64,000 nt of DNA from Candidatus Zixiibacteriota bacterium (GTDB lineage Bacteria; Zixibacteria; MSB-5A5; GN15; FEB-12): assembly GCA_029860345.1 (NCBI GenBank), contig JAOUBJ010000010.1, forward strand, positions 1 to 64,000, read 5' to 3'. This document shows, in pieces, positions 34,002 through 41,944 of the stretch. The notes below the pieces were generated by a model. The model was not told the origin of the DNA. It did not search any database and saw only the letters and a list, made by a program, of their open reading frames with translations. The stretch's first letter is position 1. Each line of letters begins with the position of its first letter. A program made the position numbers and the translations under genes.

Positions 34002-35561
34002 TTACCTCGGTGTCATGACGGCCAGGGGCACGACCATCTCTTCAAGTGAAACACCGCCGTGCTGGAAGGAGTTCATAAACTGACGCACCATCTCGTTGTA
34101 GTTGTTGGGATAAACGAAGTAGAAATCTTCCTTGGCGATAATGTAGGTGGTAGCTAAGGTCATCATGGGAAGACGGTATTGCGCCGGTTTCTTGATGAGT
34201 ATAGAATCCTTCGGGTCGGAGTTGAGGTTGTCGCCGTACTTGTAGCGAAGGTTGGTCGAGGTCGATCGCTTGCCGTGCGCGATGGTGCCTCGCTGGCAGA
34301 GTATGGAACCATGGTCGGAGGTCACTATCACGGTAAAATCGCGCGCCGCGAAAGCCTTCAGTATGGTAAACAGCGGCGAGTGGGTGAACCAGCTCTTCAT
34401 CAAAGAACGAAAGGCGGCATCATCGCCGGCAATCTCCTTCAGAATCATGTTGTTGGACCTACCGTGGGCCAGGATGTCCAGAAAGTTGAACACAAAAGTT
34501 ACCATCGAACTGTCGTAGAAATCAGCTATCCGTTTGGCCAGAGCTTCTCCCTGAGAGTTGTCATACACTTTGTGATAACGCATCTTGGGCTCGAAGCGCA
34601 GACCGTGGCGAGCCAGGTTGTCATGGAAGAAGCGTTCTTCATTGCGATTAAGTGAACCCTCGTCCTGCGAGGAATAATTGTCCGGATGGGCGCGGTGAAT
34701 GTCATCCGGAAACAGACCCGCAAAAAGAGCATTGCGGGCAAAAGGGGTAGCGCTGGGTAAAATCGAAAAGTACGACTCACGTTGTATATTGTAGAACTCG
34801 GCCAGCATCGGCTCCACCAGCATCCACTGGTCCAGACGCATGCAATCGACGACAACAAACAAAACCTTGCGGCCGCTTTTGGCCTCGGGCACAACGTATT
34901 TACCGACCACGTCGGGAGAAAGCACCGGGCGCTTGTCGTCCTTGAGCCAGTTGAGATACTGTTTGTCCAGATACTTGGTAAACTCCAGGTTCCACTCCTT
35001 GCGGGAACCATCAAGCATCTGCTCAAGGCCGGTGTCCGGATTGTCGTCCAATTCGAGGTTCCACGAGGCCTGTATCCGGGCCGCCTCGTGCCAGTCTTCG
35101 GGTTCCAATGCGCCGTACAGTTTCTCGTTGAACCGATTGATCTCGGAGATGTATCGTTTCATCGATGACCCGGTGATGATCTTTTTCGATTCCAGCAGTC
35201 GTTTGATCACCAACAGGATTTGTGAGGGGTTGACAGGTTTGACGAGATAGTCGTCGATCTTGGAACCGATTGCGTCGTCCATCAAAGACTCTTCTTCGGA
35301 CTTGGTTACCATCACCACCGGCAGATGCGGCTGAAGCTCTTTGATTTCTTCAAGCGTGCTCAAGCCGTCCCGCACCGGCATCATTTCATCGAGAAGCACG
35401 AGATCGTAGGTATCTTTTTGCACCATGGCAATGGCGTCGTCACCGGACATGGCGGTGGCCATGGCGAACCCTTTCTTTTCCAGAAAGAGGATGTGTGCTT
35501 TGAGAGAATCGATCTCATCGTCTACCCATAGAATCTTGCGGCCGGCGGTCGGTTTGTTCAT
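34002..35561 (-). CDS. porX: PorX-type response regulator with PglZ domain
   Basis: 519 residues from the ATG at 35561; P. gingivalis PorX has nearly the same length. Receiver 1-125 (KILWVDDEIDSLKAH; phospho-acceptor Asp58 in YDLVLLDEMMP; Lys in DYLVKPVNPSQI), a helical linker (about 130-215), then a PglZ alkaline-phosphatase-like domain (VLFVVVDCMRLDQWMLVEPM, ILPSATPFARNALFAGLFPD, FLDILAHGRSN, VIVTSDHGSILC). In Bacteroidetes PorX controls T9SS gene expression and its PglZ domain acts on oligonucleotides. The kinase gene porY lies 17 bp upstream, and T9SS cargo genes occur in this window, supporting the same role here. Confidence 0.93.
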   Translation of the reverse strand: MNKPTAGRKILWVDDEIDSLKAHILFLEKKGFAMATAMSGDDAIAMVQKDTYDLVLLDEMMPVRDGLSTLEEIKELQPHLPVVMVTKSEEESLMDDAIGSKIDDYLVKPVNPSQILLVIKRLLESKKIITGSSMKRYISEINRFNEKLYGALEPEDWHEAARIQASWNLELDDNPDTGLEQMLDGSRKEWNLEFTKYLDKQYLNWLKDDKRPVLSPDVVGKYVVPEAKSGRKVLFVVVDCMRLDQWMLVEPMLAEFYNIQRESYFSILPSATPFARNALFAGLFPDDIHRAHPDNYSSQDEGSLNRNEERFFHDNLARHGLRFEPKMRYHKVYDNSQGEALAKRIADFYDSSMVTFVFNFLDILAHGRSNNMILKEIAGDDAAFRSLMKSWFTHSPLFTILKAFAARDFTVIVTSDHGSILCQRGTIAHGKRSTSTNLRYKYGDNLNSDPKDSILIKKPAQYRLPMMTLATTYIIAKEDFYFVYPNNYNEMVRQFMNSFQHGGVSLEEMVVPLAVMTPR

Positions 35562-35578
35562 AGTCGTTCCAGTAGTTC

Positions 35579-36838
35579 TCAGGTTTTGGTTTCGCTGTTG
35601 AGCGGCAGGCAAATCTCAAAAGTAGTTTCGCCCGGCTTGGATTTTGTCAAAGATATTTTGCCGCCGTGGTATTCTTCCACGATCCGCTTCACCAATGTCA
35701 GTCCCAAGCCCCACCCCCTTTTCTTGGTGGTGAATCCGGCTCTGAAGATTTTTCGTGCCGCCGGTGGCGCAATGCCGGCGCCGTTATCGGTGACCTCAAT
35801 GACTACTTCATCACCACTGGTGGTCAGCCGTGTGGTCAATTCCACTCGACCGCTGCGAGCCTCGACCGCCTGTAAGGCGTTCTTGACCAGGTTCTCAAGG
35901 ACCCATCCGAGCAGTTCGGCATTGAAGTTGATCGACGGCAGGTCGCCGGCGTTCAAGACCAGCTTTACGCCCTCACCTTCGTAGGGCAGGCGACGTCGGT
36001 AGTACTCAAGGGTGTCCTCGGCCAGTTTGTTTAGGTCGTTTAGCACCAGGTCCGGAGCCGAGCCGATCTGTCCGAACCGGTTGGCCACTTTTTGCAAACG
36101 GTCGACATCGGCTGAGATGTTCTCGATAGTGTCGCCAAGCAAAGAACTATCAACACTGCTGGTGTCGACACCACACTCCGAGCGCATCACCTCCAGCCAG
36201 CCCATCATTGAAGTAATCGGTGTCCCCAACTGATGCGCCGTCTCTTTGGCCATACCGACCCAGATATGCCGCTCTTCGCTTTTGCGGATGTTCTGAAATC
36301 CGATGATCCCGACCAACATGAAAGCTACCACAATGCCTATCTCCACAAACGGCATCATGCGCAACTGATCGATCACCGGCGGGTCGCCATAGCAGAAGTA
36401 ATTGACATAACCCTGGCCAAAGTGCAGTGGGAACTGGTTCCCCTGAGCGGTCATTCGGTCGGCGATCTTTTTCAACTGCGCTCTGGTGACTGTGGTGGTG
36501 TCGGTCAGATCAAGGTCTGGAATATTGCGCCATTGAATCGGCGTGCGGTTGGCATCGAGGACTATTATGGGGAGAGTAGCTTTTAAGATAATCTCTTCAA
36601 AAACAAACGGCAACTCTTCACCCGAAGTCGGCGAGTTGGCGGCCAACTGCCAGAGACGGACATACTTCTCCGCCTGCGTGCGGGTGTCGGTCTGAAGCTG
36701 ACCGATGACATCAAATGTGTACCAGATAAAAATCGCCGATACCACCGCCACCCCACCCAGCAAAAAGACTTTCAGGAAAGTCGATTTGCCGATGTAAAGG
36801 GCGTCGATGCGGCGAGAGATTTTTGACTTGCTTGCCAT
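35579..36838 (-). CDS. porY: PorY-type sensor histidine kinase
   Basis: 419 residues. Two membrane segments (about 22-46, FLKVFLLGGVAVVSAIFIWY; about 165-187, FVEIGIVVAFMLVGIIGF) enclose a periplasmic loop of about 115 residues. The kinase part begins IWVGMAKETAHQLGTPITSM with the phospho-His, the form found in PorY kinases. ATP-binding motifs: NLVKNALQAVEARSG, VTDNGAGIAPP, KRGWGLGLTLVKRI. It is most likely the partner of PorX, encoded 17 bp downstream. The start shares one base with the serS stop. Confidence 0.85.
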   Translation of the reverse strand: MASKSKISRRIDALYIGKSTFLKVFLLGGVAVVSAIFIWYTFDVIGQLQTDTRTQAEKYVRLWQLAANSPTSGEELPFVFEEIILKATLPIIVLDANRTPIQWRNIPDLDLTDTTTVTRAQLKKIADRMTAQGNQFPLHFGQGYVNYFCYGDPPVIDQLRMMPFVEIGIVVAFMLVGIIGFQNIRKSEERHIWVGMAKETAHQLGTPITSMMGWLEVMRSECGVDTSSVDSSLLGDTIENISADVDRLQKVANRFGQIGSAPDLVLNDLNKLAEDTLEYYRRRLPYEGEGVKLVLNAGDLPSINFNAELLGWVLENLVKNALQAVEARSGRVELTTRLTTSGDEVVIEVTDNGAGIAPPAARKIFRAGFTTKKRGWGLGLTLVKRIVEEYHGGKISLTKSKPGETTFEICLPLNSETKT

Positions 36839-38103
36839 CAGCCTATCTTGTCCGCTCCACCCATGTACGGCCTGAGAACCTCCGGGATGGTGATAGTGCC
36901 GTCTGAGTTCTGATAGTTCTCAAGTATGGCGGCGTACAGCCGGGCCAGCGCCTGTCCCGATCCGTTGAGGGTGTGGACGAATTGCACCTTGCGTTCTTCA
37001 TCGCGGAACCGCGCATTCATCCGACGCGCCTGAAAGTCATCGAACGTCGATACCGAAGAGATTTCGATGTACTTATCAACGCCTGCGCTGTACAGTTCCA
37101 GATCATAAGTCCGGGCCGAGGCGAACGACAAATCGCCGCTGGCCAGCACCATCACACGATATGGAATCTTAAGACCTTGCAGCACTTTCTCCGCCTGGCC
37201 GAGCAATTTGTCAAACTCCTCAAGAGAGTTCTCGGGTCGACATATATGAACCAGCTCCACCTTGCCGAACTGATGGACCCGAGTCATGCCGCGTGTATCC
37301 TTGCCGGCGGCGCCTGCTTCGCGCCGGAAACAGGGGGTGTAACCGACCAGATGGATCGGAAGTTGGGTATGGTCGATGATCTGACCTTTATAGATATTGG
37401 TCAAAGACACTTCAGCCGTCGGGATCAGGTAGAGATCGTCCTCGTCCATTTTGTACATGTCATCGGCCAGCTTGGGCAACTGACCGGTGCCGAACATAGT
37501 GTCGGCGGTGACCAGAATGGGCGTGGCACACTCGACATAGCCGTCGGCCAGATGCATGTCGAGCATATAATTGTACAGCGCTCGCTCCAACCGCGCACCC
37601 ATCCCCTTGAGCAGATAAAACATCGATCCGGACAGCCGCGCCGCTGCCTGGAAGTCGATGATTCCCAGTTTCTCGCCGATCTCCCAATGTGGCAGGACAT
37701 CGAAATCTTGTGCCGGTTTCTCGCCCCAATCGCGCACGAACTTGTTGGATGTTTCATCTTTGCCTACGGGGACATCATCGTGGGGCAGATTGGGCACCCA
37801 GCTTAGTTTGGTTTGCAGTTCCTGTTCCAGTTCGCGCAGTTTGCCATCGAACGCGGCGATCTCTTCGCCTACTTTGCGCATGGCGGCGATAGCATCGTCG
37901 GCCGGTTCGCCCGCTTTTTTCTTCTTGGCGATTTCGGCAGAGGCTGTGTTGCGTTGGCTTTTTAGCTGTTCGACCTGGCGAATGATTTCGCGTCGGTCTT
38001 CATCCAGCTTGACTATCTGGTCGATATCACTCTTGTCGTATTTTTTGGTCAGCCCTTGTTTGACTGTGTCCGGGTTTTCCCGGATGAATCTCATGTCGAG
38101 CAT
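36838..38103 (-). CDS. serS: Seryl-tRNA synthetase
   Basis: 421 residues, class II synthetase that charges tRNA-Ser. Starts MLDMRFIRENPDTVKQGL with the long antiparallel coiled coil (about 30-100). Motif 2 is CFRREAGAAGKDTRGMTRVHQF; motif 3 is NGSGQALARLYAAILENYQN. AGGA stands 7 bp before the ATG. First gene of a ten-gene minus-strand array (38103 to 26741) with gaps no larger than about 22 bp. Confidence 0.97.
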   Translation of the reverse strand: MLDMRFIRENPDTVKQGLTKKYDKSDIDQIVKLDEDRREIIRQVEQLKSQRNTASAEIAKKKKAGEPADDAIAAMRKVGEEIAAFDGKLRELEQELQTKLSWVPNLPHDDVPVGKDETSNKFVRDWGEKPAQDFDVLPHWEIGEKLGIIDFQAAARLSGSMFYLLKGMGARLERALYNYMLDMHLADGYVECATPILVTADTMFGTGQLPKLADDMYKMDEDDLYLIPTAEVSLTNIYKGQIIDHTQLPIHLVGYTPCFRREAGAAGKDTRGMTRVHQFGKVELVHICRPENSLEEFDKLLGQAEKVLQGLKIPYRVMVLASGDLSFASARTYDLELYSAGVDKYIEISSVSTFDDFQARRMNARFRDEERKVQFVHTLNGSGQALARLYAAILENYQNSDGTITIPEVLRPYMGGADKIG

Positions 38104-38175
38104 AAACGTTCCTGTGTTAGGTTCCTACATTCTTAGTCGTTATTTAGCCACAAGTTCCCTCCCGCGCAACAGAAA

Positions 38176-38228
38176 ACCCACAAGTGGGTCTTTTGGCGCT
38201 ACGCGGTGATTTATCACCGCGAAGCGCG
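38176..38228 (-). repeat. Mini-hairpins with a long ATTTAT stem
   Basis: ACCCACAAGTGGGT (38176-38189), GCGGTGATTTATCACCGC (38203-38220, eight pairs around TT) and CGCGAAGCGCG (38218-38228). Here the element is in an upstream region, not at a stop codon. Confidence 0.7.
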
Positions 38229-38457
38229 AGATTGCCGCGTCGGTCACTGCGTTCCCTCCTCGCAATGACCAGCCACCCGTCATGTCATGCCGAGCGGAGC
38301 AACCGTAGGTCGAAACCCCTGGTCCGCAGGACCGCCGTAGGCGGGTTTCGACATCCCGCGCGGCGCGGGATTCTTAGGCTTTGTCTTGTGGATGGAGATG
38401 TCGAGGTATGGGCGATTGACCCGTAGAGCAGAACCGCTTCTGGTTCTGCCACTCTGA

Positions 38458-38498
38458 CCGCAGGGTCACACCCGCCTCCGGCGTGCAGGACCCTGCGG
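38458..38498. repeat. Nested palindrome (CCGCAGGGTC family)
   Basis: CCGCAGGGTC and GACCCTGCGG enclose CGCC-TCC-GGCG. Same outer arms as at 18962-19001 but a different inner stem, again perfectly paired. Confidence 0.8.
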
Positions 38499-38697
38499 AA
38501 CAGTCGCCAAAACCCACCGAGTCTGAAGACTCAGTGGGCACAAGGTTCAAGCCATGTCATGCCGAGCGGAGTCGAGGTATGAACGCGGTCGAAGCATGAG
38601 CCATAATCACAGTATTTGTCCCCAAAACCCCCGAATGCGATGGTCTGCACCGCCTTAACAAGCCAATATCGAATGCGAAAAAAGCTCAAATAAGGTG

Positions 38698-38726
38698 TTG
38701 ACATCACCAAATCGGTCCGATATACT
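38698..38726 (+). promoter_or_regulatory. Promoter of the RRM-protein gene
   Basis: TTGACA (38698-38703), exactly 17 bp, TATACT (38721-38726): the same two boxes and spacing as the pth promoter at 154-182. A start near 38733 gives a leader of about 175 nt. Confidence 0.8.
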
Positions 38727-38908
38727 TAATAGTCAAGAATGGTTTCCGTCGTTGTTTTTTTCTATGATTTGTTTTTCTCAACAAAACTATGAATTAGCTG
38801 ATTATCGGGACCGACGCGCAATTGTGCGCATTAACGGGTTTATTCCGACTGACGTTTTCCCCGTAGGGTGAGGTTTGTTGTTGGGATGAGCACAAGTGGA
38901 GTGTAGAA

Positions 38909-39223
38909 ATGAATATCTACATCGGAAATCTGTCGTTTGATGCGACGGAAGATCAACTACGCCAGGCGTTTGAAGGCTATGGCGAAGTCTCAAGCGTCAA
39001 TATTATCAAGGACAAGTACACCGGAGAATCCAGAGGATTCGCTTTTGTGGAAATGTCCGGGCAGGACGAAGCTCAGGCCGCTATTGCCGGTCTGAACGGC
39101 CAGGATTTGAACGGCCGGGCGCTGAACATTAACGAAGCACGCCCGCGCACCGAAAACCGCGACCGTGGCGGTCGTGGCGGCGGTGGCCGTGGCGGCGGCG
39201 GTGGTGGCGGCGGACGCTGGTAA
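38909..39223 (+). CDS. RRM-type RNA-binding protein with glycine-rich tail
   Basis: 104 residues. One RNA recognition motif: RNP2 IYIGNLSF and RNP1 RGFAFVEM, followed by an Arg/Gly tail (GGRGGGGRGG). Small proteins of this kind bind single-stranded RNA and in cyanobacteria respond to cold. The gene has its own promoter, an unusually long leader (about 38733-38908) and an intrinsic terminator, so it is a single-gene unit; regulation through the leader is plausible. The ATG follows GTGGAGTGTAGAA. Confidence 0.95.
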   Translation: MNIYIGNLSFDATEDQLRQAFEGYGEVSSVNIIKDKYTGESRGFAFVEMSGQDEAQAAIAGLNGQDLNGRALNINEARPRTENRDRGGRGGGGRGGGGGGGGRW

Positions 39224-39599
39224 ACAGTGGTTTCGCTGCTGATATACAGCAGTTGTCAAAAAATGAAAGAGGTCGGCAAGATGCCGGCCTCTTTTTTTGT
39301 GCGCGAAAGGGCTTGTTGAAAAAGCCTCTGTAGCCTGTTGCGGTGGGTTCTGTCCGCCGCGGCCGACGCAAGCGAATTCGTGTGACCCGCCGCCACTGTG
39401 TCACATTGAGTTAGGTGTCGGGTCACCACTACGCCTTCGGCGCGTTCAGGACCCGACACAACAAACCACGGACTTTATCAACACTCCCCAGCGGTGCGCT
39501 TGCCTTTGAATAAGCCGGAATTGCGCTTCCCAATGCACAAGTCAGGTGCTATATTCGTCTTATAGGAGGAACGGACAGGTCGGACGGAGGAAACGAACT
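39224..39599. other. Non-coding gap after the RRM gene
   Basis: Holds the terminator at 39268-39298. The stretch 39340-39500 has GACCCGCCGCC- and GGGTCACCACT-like arms but no clean palindrome. A TATATT at 39550 might be a -10 box for the next gene, without a good -35. Confidence 0.6.
39268..39298 (+). terminator. Intrinsic terminator of the RRM gene
   Basis: AGAGGTCGGCA and TGCCGGCCTCT pair (one G-T pair) around AGA, followed by seven T. Confidence 0.9.
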
Positions 39600-41528
39600 A
39601 TGACGCAGGGAACCAGGCGTTATAACCTATGGGGCGGATCAAACCGGTGGTGCCGGATGCGATGGCCAGTAGTGTTGGCCTGCTTGGCGGTGCTCGGATG
39701 TGAGCGCAGTACGGTCGGCACCGATCAACTGGCCCAGCCGGGCTGGCAGCCGCAACACGCGACCTTTGAGGGCAATCAACTCTATGCCGTGGCTCTGGCC
39801 GACAAGAATGTCGGTTGGATCGTCGGCGGTGAAGGGGCCATCCTGCATTCTGAGGATGTCGGCGCCAATTGGAGCTACCAGAGTTCGGGTACGGTCCACG
39901 ACTTGCGCGGCGTGGCCGCCTTTGATGGCGACACAGCCTGGGTGGTCGGGCAAAAAGGATCGGTACTGCGCACGATCACCGGCGGCCGGGTATGGCTCCC
40001 CTGCTTCGTCGGGGTACCAGACCACAACTACAACGCCGTGGCCTATGTTGATGCCCATCATGTCTGGGTGGTCGGAGATACCGGAACGATCATAACAACC
40101 TCCGACGGCGGCCGCAGTTGGCGCCAGGTATCCGGGTCAGTGGAGTATAATCTTCGTGGCATCGCCTTTGTTGACAGTCGGCGCGGCACGGTGGTCGGCA
40201 CCGATGGGACTATCCTTGGTACCAACGACGGCGGTGCTACCTGGGAGGAAGTATCCAGCGGTACCAAGCAGCATTTGTTGTCGGTCTGTTTTTCCGGTGA
40301 CAAAGGCTGGGCGGTAGGTTCAGGCGGCGCTATAGTATACACAGCCGACGGCGGCGCTGGTTGGTCGCTCCTGGAAAGCCCGGTCGGTGAGGATTTAGTC
40401 GATGTGGCTGTTTCCGACCAAGCCGACGTGTGGGCGGTGGGGCGAGGCGGCACGATTCTCTCCTCTTCCGACAGCGAACACAATTGGCAAGTCCAACCCA
40501 GCCCCACCAACCGAGACCTGTACGGGTTGTCTGTCAACTCTGGTTCCGGCTGGATCGTAGGCGCCTACACGCTGCTTCGCGCCGCCAACTCAGGCGGCTG
40601 GCTGGACAATTCGTCCGGGACATTTCCTCTGGCCACACTTGAGGAAGTTGTTTTTGTAGATGATGACAACGGCTGGGCGGTCGGGTATGGCGGCAGTATC
40701 CTTCGCACGGTCGACGGCGGCCACAGTTGGGACTATCAATCGCTGCGCAAGAATTCATGGTTCTACGATGCTCACTTTATCAACAAAGACACCGGCTGGC
40801 TGGTCGGTAGCGTGGGGCTGTTCCCTTATGACGGTCTGGTTGTCGGTACCGTTGACGGCGGGCAAAACTGGCAGCCCCAGCCCAGGTTCGACAGTGTCAC
40901 ATTCCGGGGATTGGTATTCGCCGATTCTACCGATGGTTGGATTGTCGGAACGGCCGAGCATGATACGCACCGCGGCATTATCTACCATACCGCCGATGGC
41001 GGTCATACCTGGCAGAAACAAGATTCTACGCTTTGGGAGCTATATGATATCGAGTTCGTCTGGTTCTACACCGGCTGGGCGGTTGGCCGTAAAGGGCTGA
41101 TCGTGCGAACGGTGGACAAGGGTGCGCATTGGAGCTCAGACGGACTCGACACCACCGGCGTGATCGATCATGACGTCACACTGAGGGCTGTAACGTTCAT
41201 AGACGATAACGTCGGATGGGTGGCGGGTGACGACGGTAGTGTCTATCGCACGCTGGACGGTGGAGTTACCTGGGTGAAGCAGACCACCGGGACGACACAC
41301 GATCTGGCCGATGTGCTGTTTATCGATGAGCGCACCGGATGGGTAACAGGTATGGACGGATTGATCCTGTACACCTTCAACGGCGGTGCTTATTGGACCA
41401 TTCAGGGAGGCGGGATGAATCGAAACCTTTCCTGTATTACCTTCATCAATGCTTACAACGGCTGGATCGTCGGCGAGAACGGCACGATACTGAAAACCAG
41501 CCTGGGTGGCCGTTGGTACGCGCGGTAG
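39600..41528 (+). CDS. YCF48-like beta-propeller lipoprotein
   Basis: 642 residues from the ATG at 39600, with CGGAGG 9 bp upstream; the ATG at 39657 is an alternative that would give a shorter N-region. A lipobox-like VLACLAVLGC suggests a lipoprotein. The rest is about 14 repeats of a VGWIVGxxGxILxTxDGGxxW type (for example GWIVGGEGAILHSEDVGANW, GWAVGYGGSILRTVDGGHSW), the YCF48/PSII-stability-factor propeller, two propellers' worth. Plant and cyanobacterial YCF48 helps photosystem II assembly, but in heterotrophs such proteins are surface or envelope proteins of unknown use. Confidence 0.85.
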   Translation: MTQGTRRYNLWGGSNRWCRMRWPVVLACLAVLGCERSTVGTDQLAQPGWQPQHATFEGNQLYAVALADKNVGWIVGGEGAILHSEDVGANWSYQSSGTVHDLRGVAAFDGDTAWVVGQKGSVLRTITGGRVWLPCFVGVPDHNYNAVAYVDAHHVWVVGDTGTIITTSDGGRSWRQVSGSVEYNLRGIAFVDSRRGTVVGTDGTILGTNDGGATWEEVSSGTKQHLLSVCFSGDKGWAVGSGGAIVYTADGGAGWSLLESPVGEDLVDVAVSDQADVWAVGRGGTILSSSDSEHNWQVQPSPTNRDLYGLSVNSGSGWIVGAYTLLRAANSGGWLDNSSGTFPLATLEEVVFVDDDNGWAVGYGGSILRTVDGGHSWDYQSLRKNSWFYDAHFINKDTGWLVGSVGLFPYDGLVVGTVDGGQNWQPQPRFDSVTFRGLVFADSTDGWIVGTAEHDTHRGIIYHTADGGHTWQKQDSTLWELYDIEFVWFYTGWAVGRKGLIVRTVDKGAHWSSDGLDTTGVIDHDVTLRAVTFIDDNVGWVAGDDGSVYRTLDGGVTWVKQTTGTTHDLADVLFIDERTGWVTGMDGLILYTFNGGAYWTIQGGGMNRNLSCITFINAYNGWIVGENGTILKTSLGGRWYAR

Positions 41529-41944
41529 GCCTTGTTAGTCCGTAAAGCCGCACCAACCGGGCAAAAAGGACCAGATAATCCTTGACACGGGAATCCGCTT
41601 TCACTAGATTCCTGGTGGACGAGGGTTAGGAATCCAGCATCATTGGATCGCACATCTAGCTAGGTTCCTGATTACCAAGCATACAGATTATGGCTGAGAA
41701 CATCCACGCAGGTGGACAACCGTTATGGTGGACCGCCGGCGCCGGGATGCAATCGCGGTGCTGGCCGAGTAGGTCCCCGAGAGGAGGTATCTTATGGGAA
41801 TCGTCTTTTAAGACGTCGTTCACCGAGGTCCCGATTCGATAGCGGTACGGACCGTCAGGGCTGCACCGATATGTGCTTCGAATCGGCAAGTTCAGCAGGT
41901 TTACCAAGGCGTGGCGGTCTTGGAGCAAAGGGAGTAACACTATC
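41529..41944. other. Long leader region of the first cohesin/dockerin cargo gene
   Basis: Promoter at 41582-41610, then a leader of about 330 nt. In it: an inverted repeat GGAATC/GATTCC over the -10 box (41590-41612), a GCCGG-N-GGTGCTGGCCGAGTA block (about 41735-41772) also found in the leader of the 48885 gene, a five-codon reading frame with GGAGG in front (ATG at 41794), and a CGTCTTTTAAGACG palindrome (41802-41815). No larger gene. Confidence 0.6.
41582..41610 (+). promoter_or_regulatory. Promoter of the first cohesin/dockerin cargo gene
   Basis: TTGACA (41582-41587), 17 bp, TAGATT (41605-41610). Upstream AAAAAGGACCAGATAATCC closely resembles the sequence before the TTGACA at 48216. Confidence 0.6.

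Larger units (their letters stand above)
38104..38908. other. Non-coding: divergent upstream regions and repeats
   Basis: The serS end has no strong promoter that I can see. Then: mini-hairpins (38176-38228), a GAGATTGCCGCGTCGGTCAC element (38231-38272) that recurs at 44730-44770, a GTAGGTCGAAACC palindrome (38305-38372), GTAGAGCAGAACC (38421-38448), a nested palindrome (38458-38498) and a GAGCGGAGTCGA copy (38551-38590). From 38698 a clean promoter leads to the RRM gene through a 175-nt leader. Confidence 0.75.
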
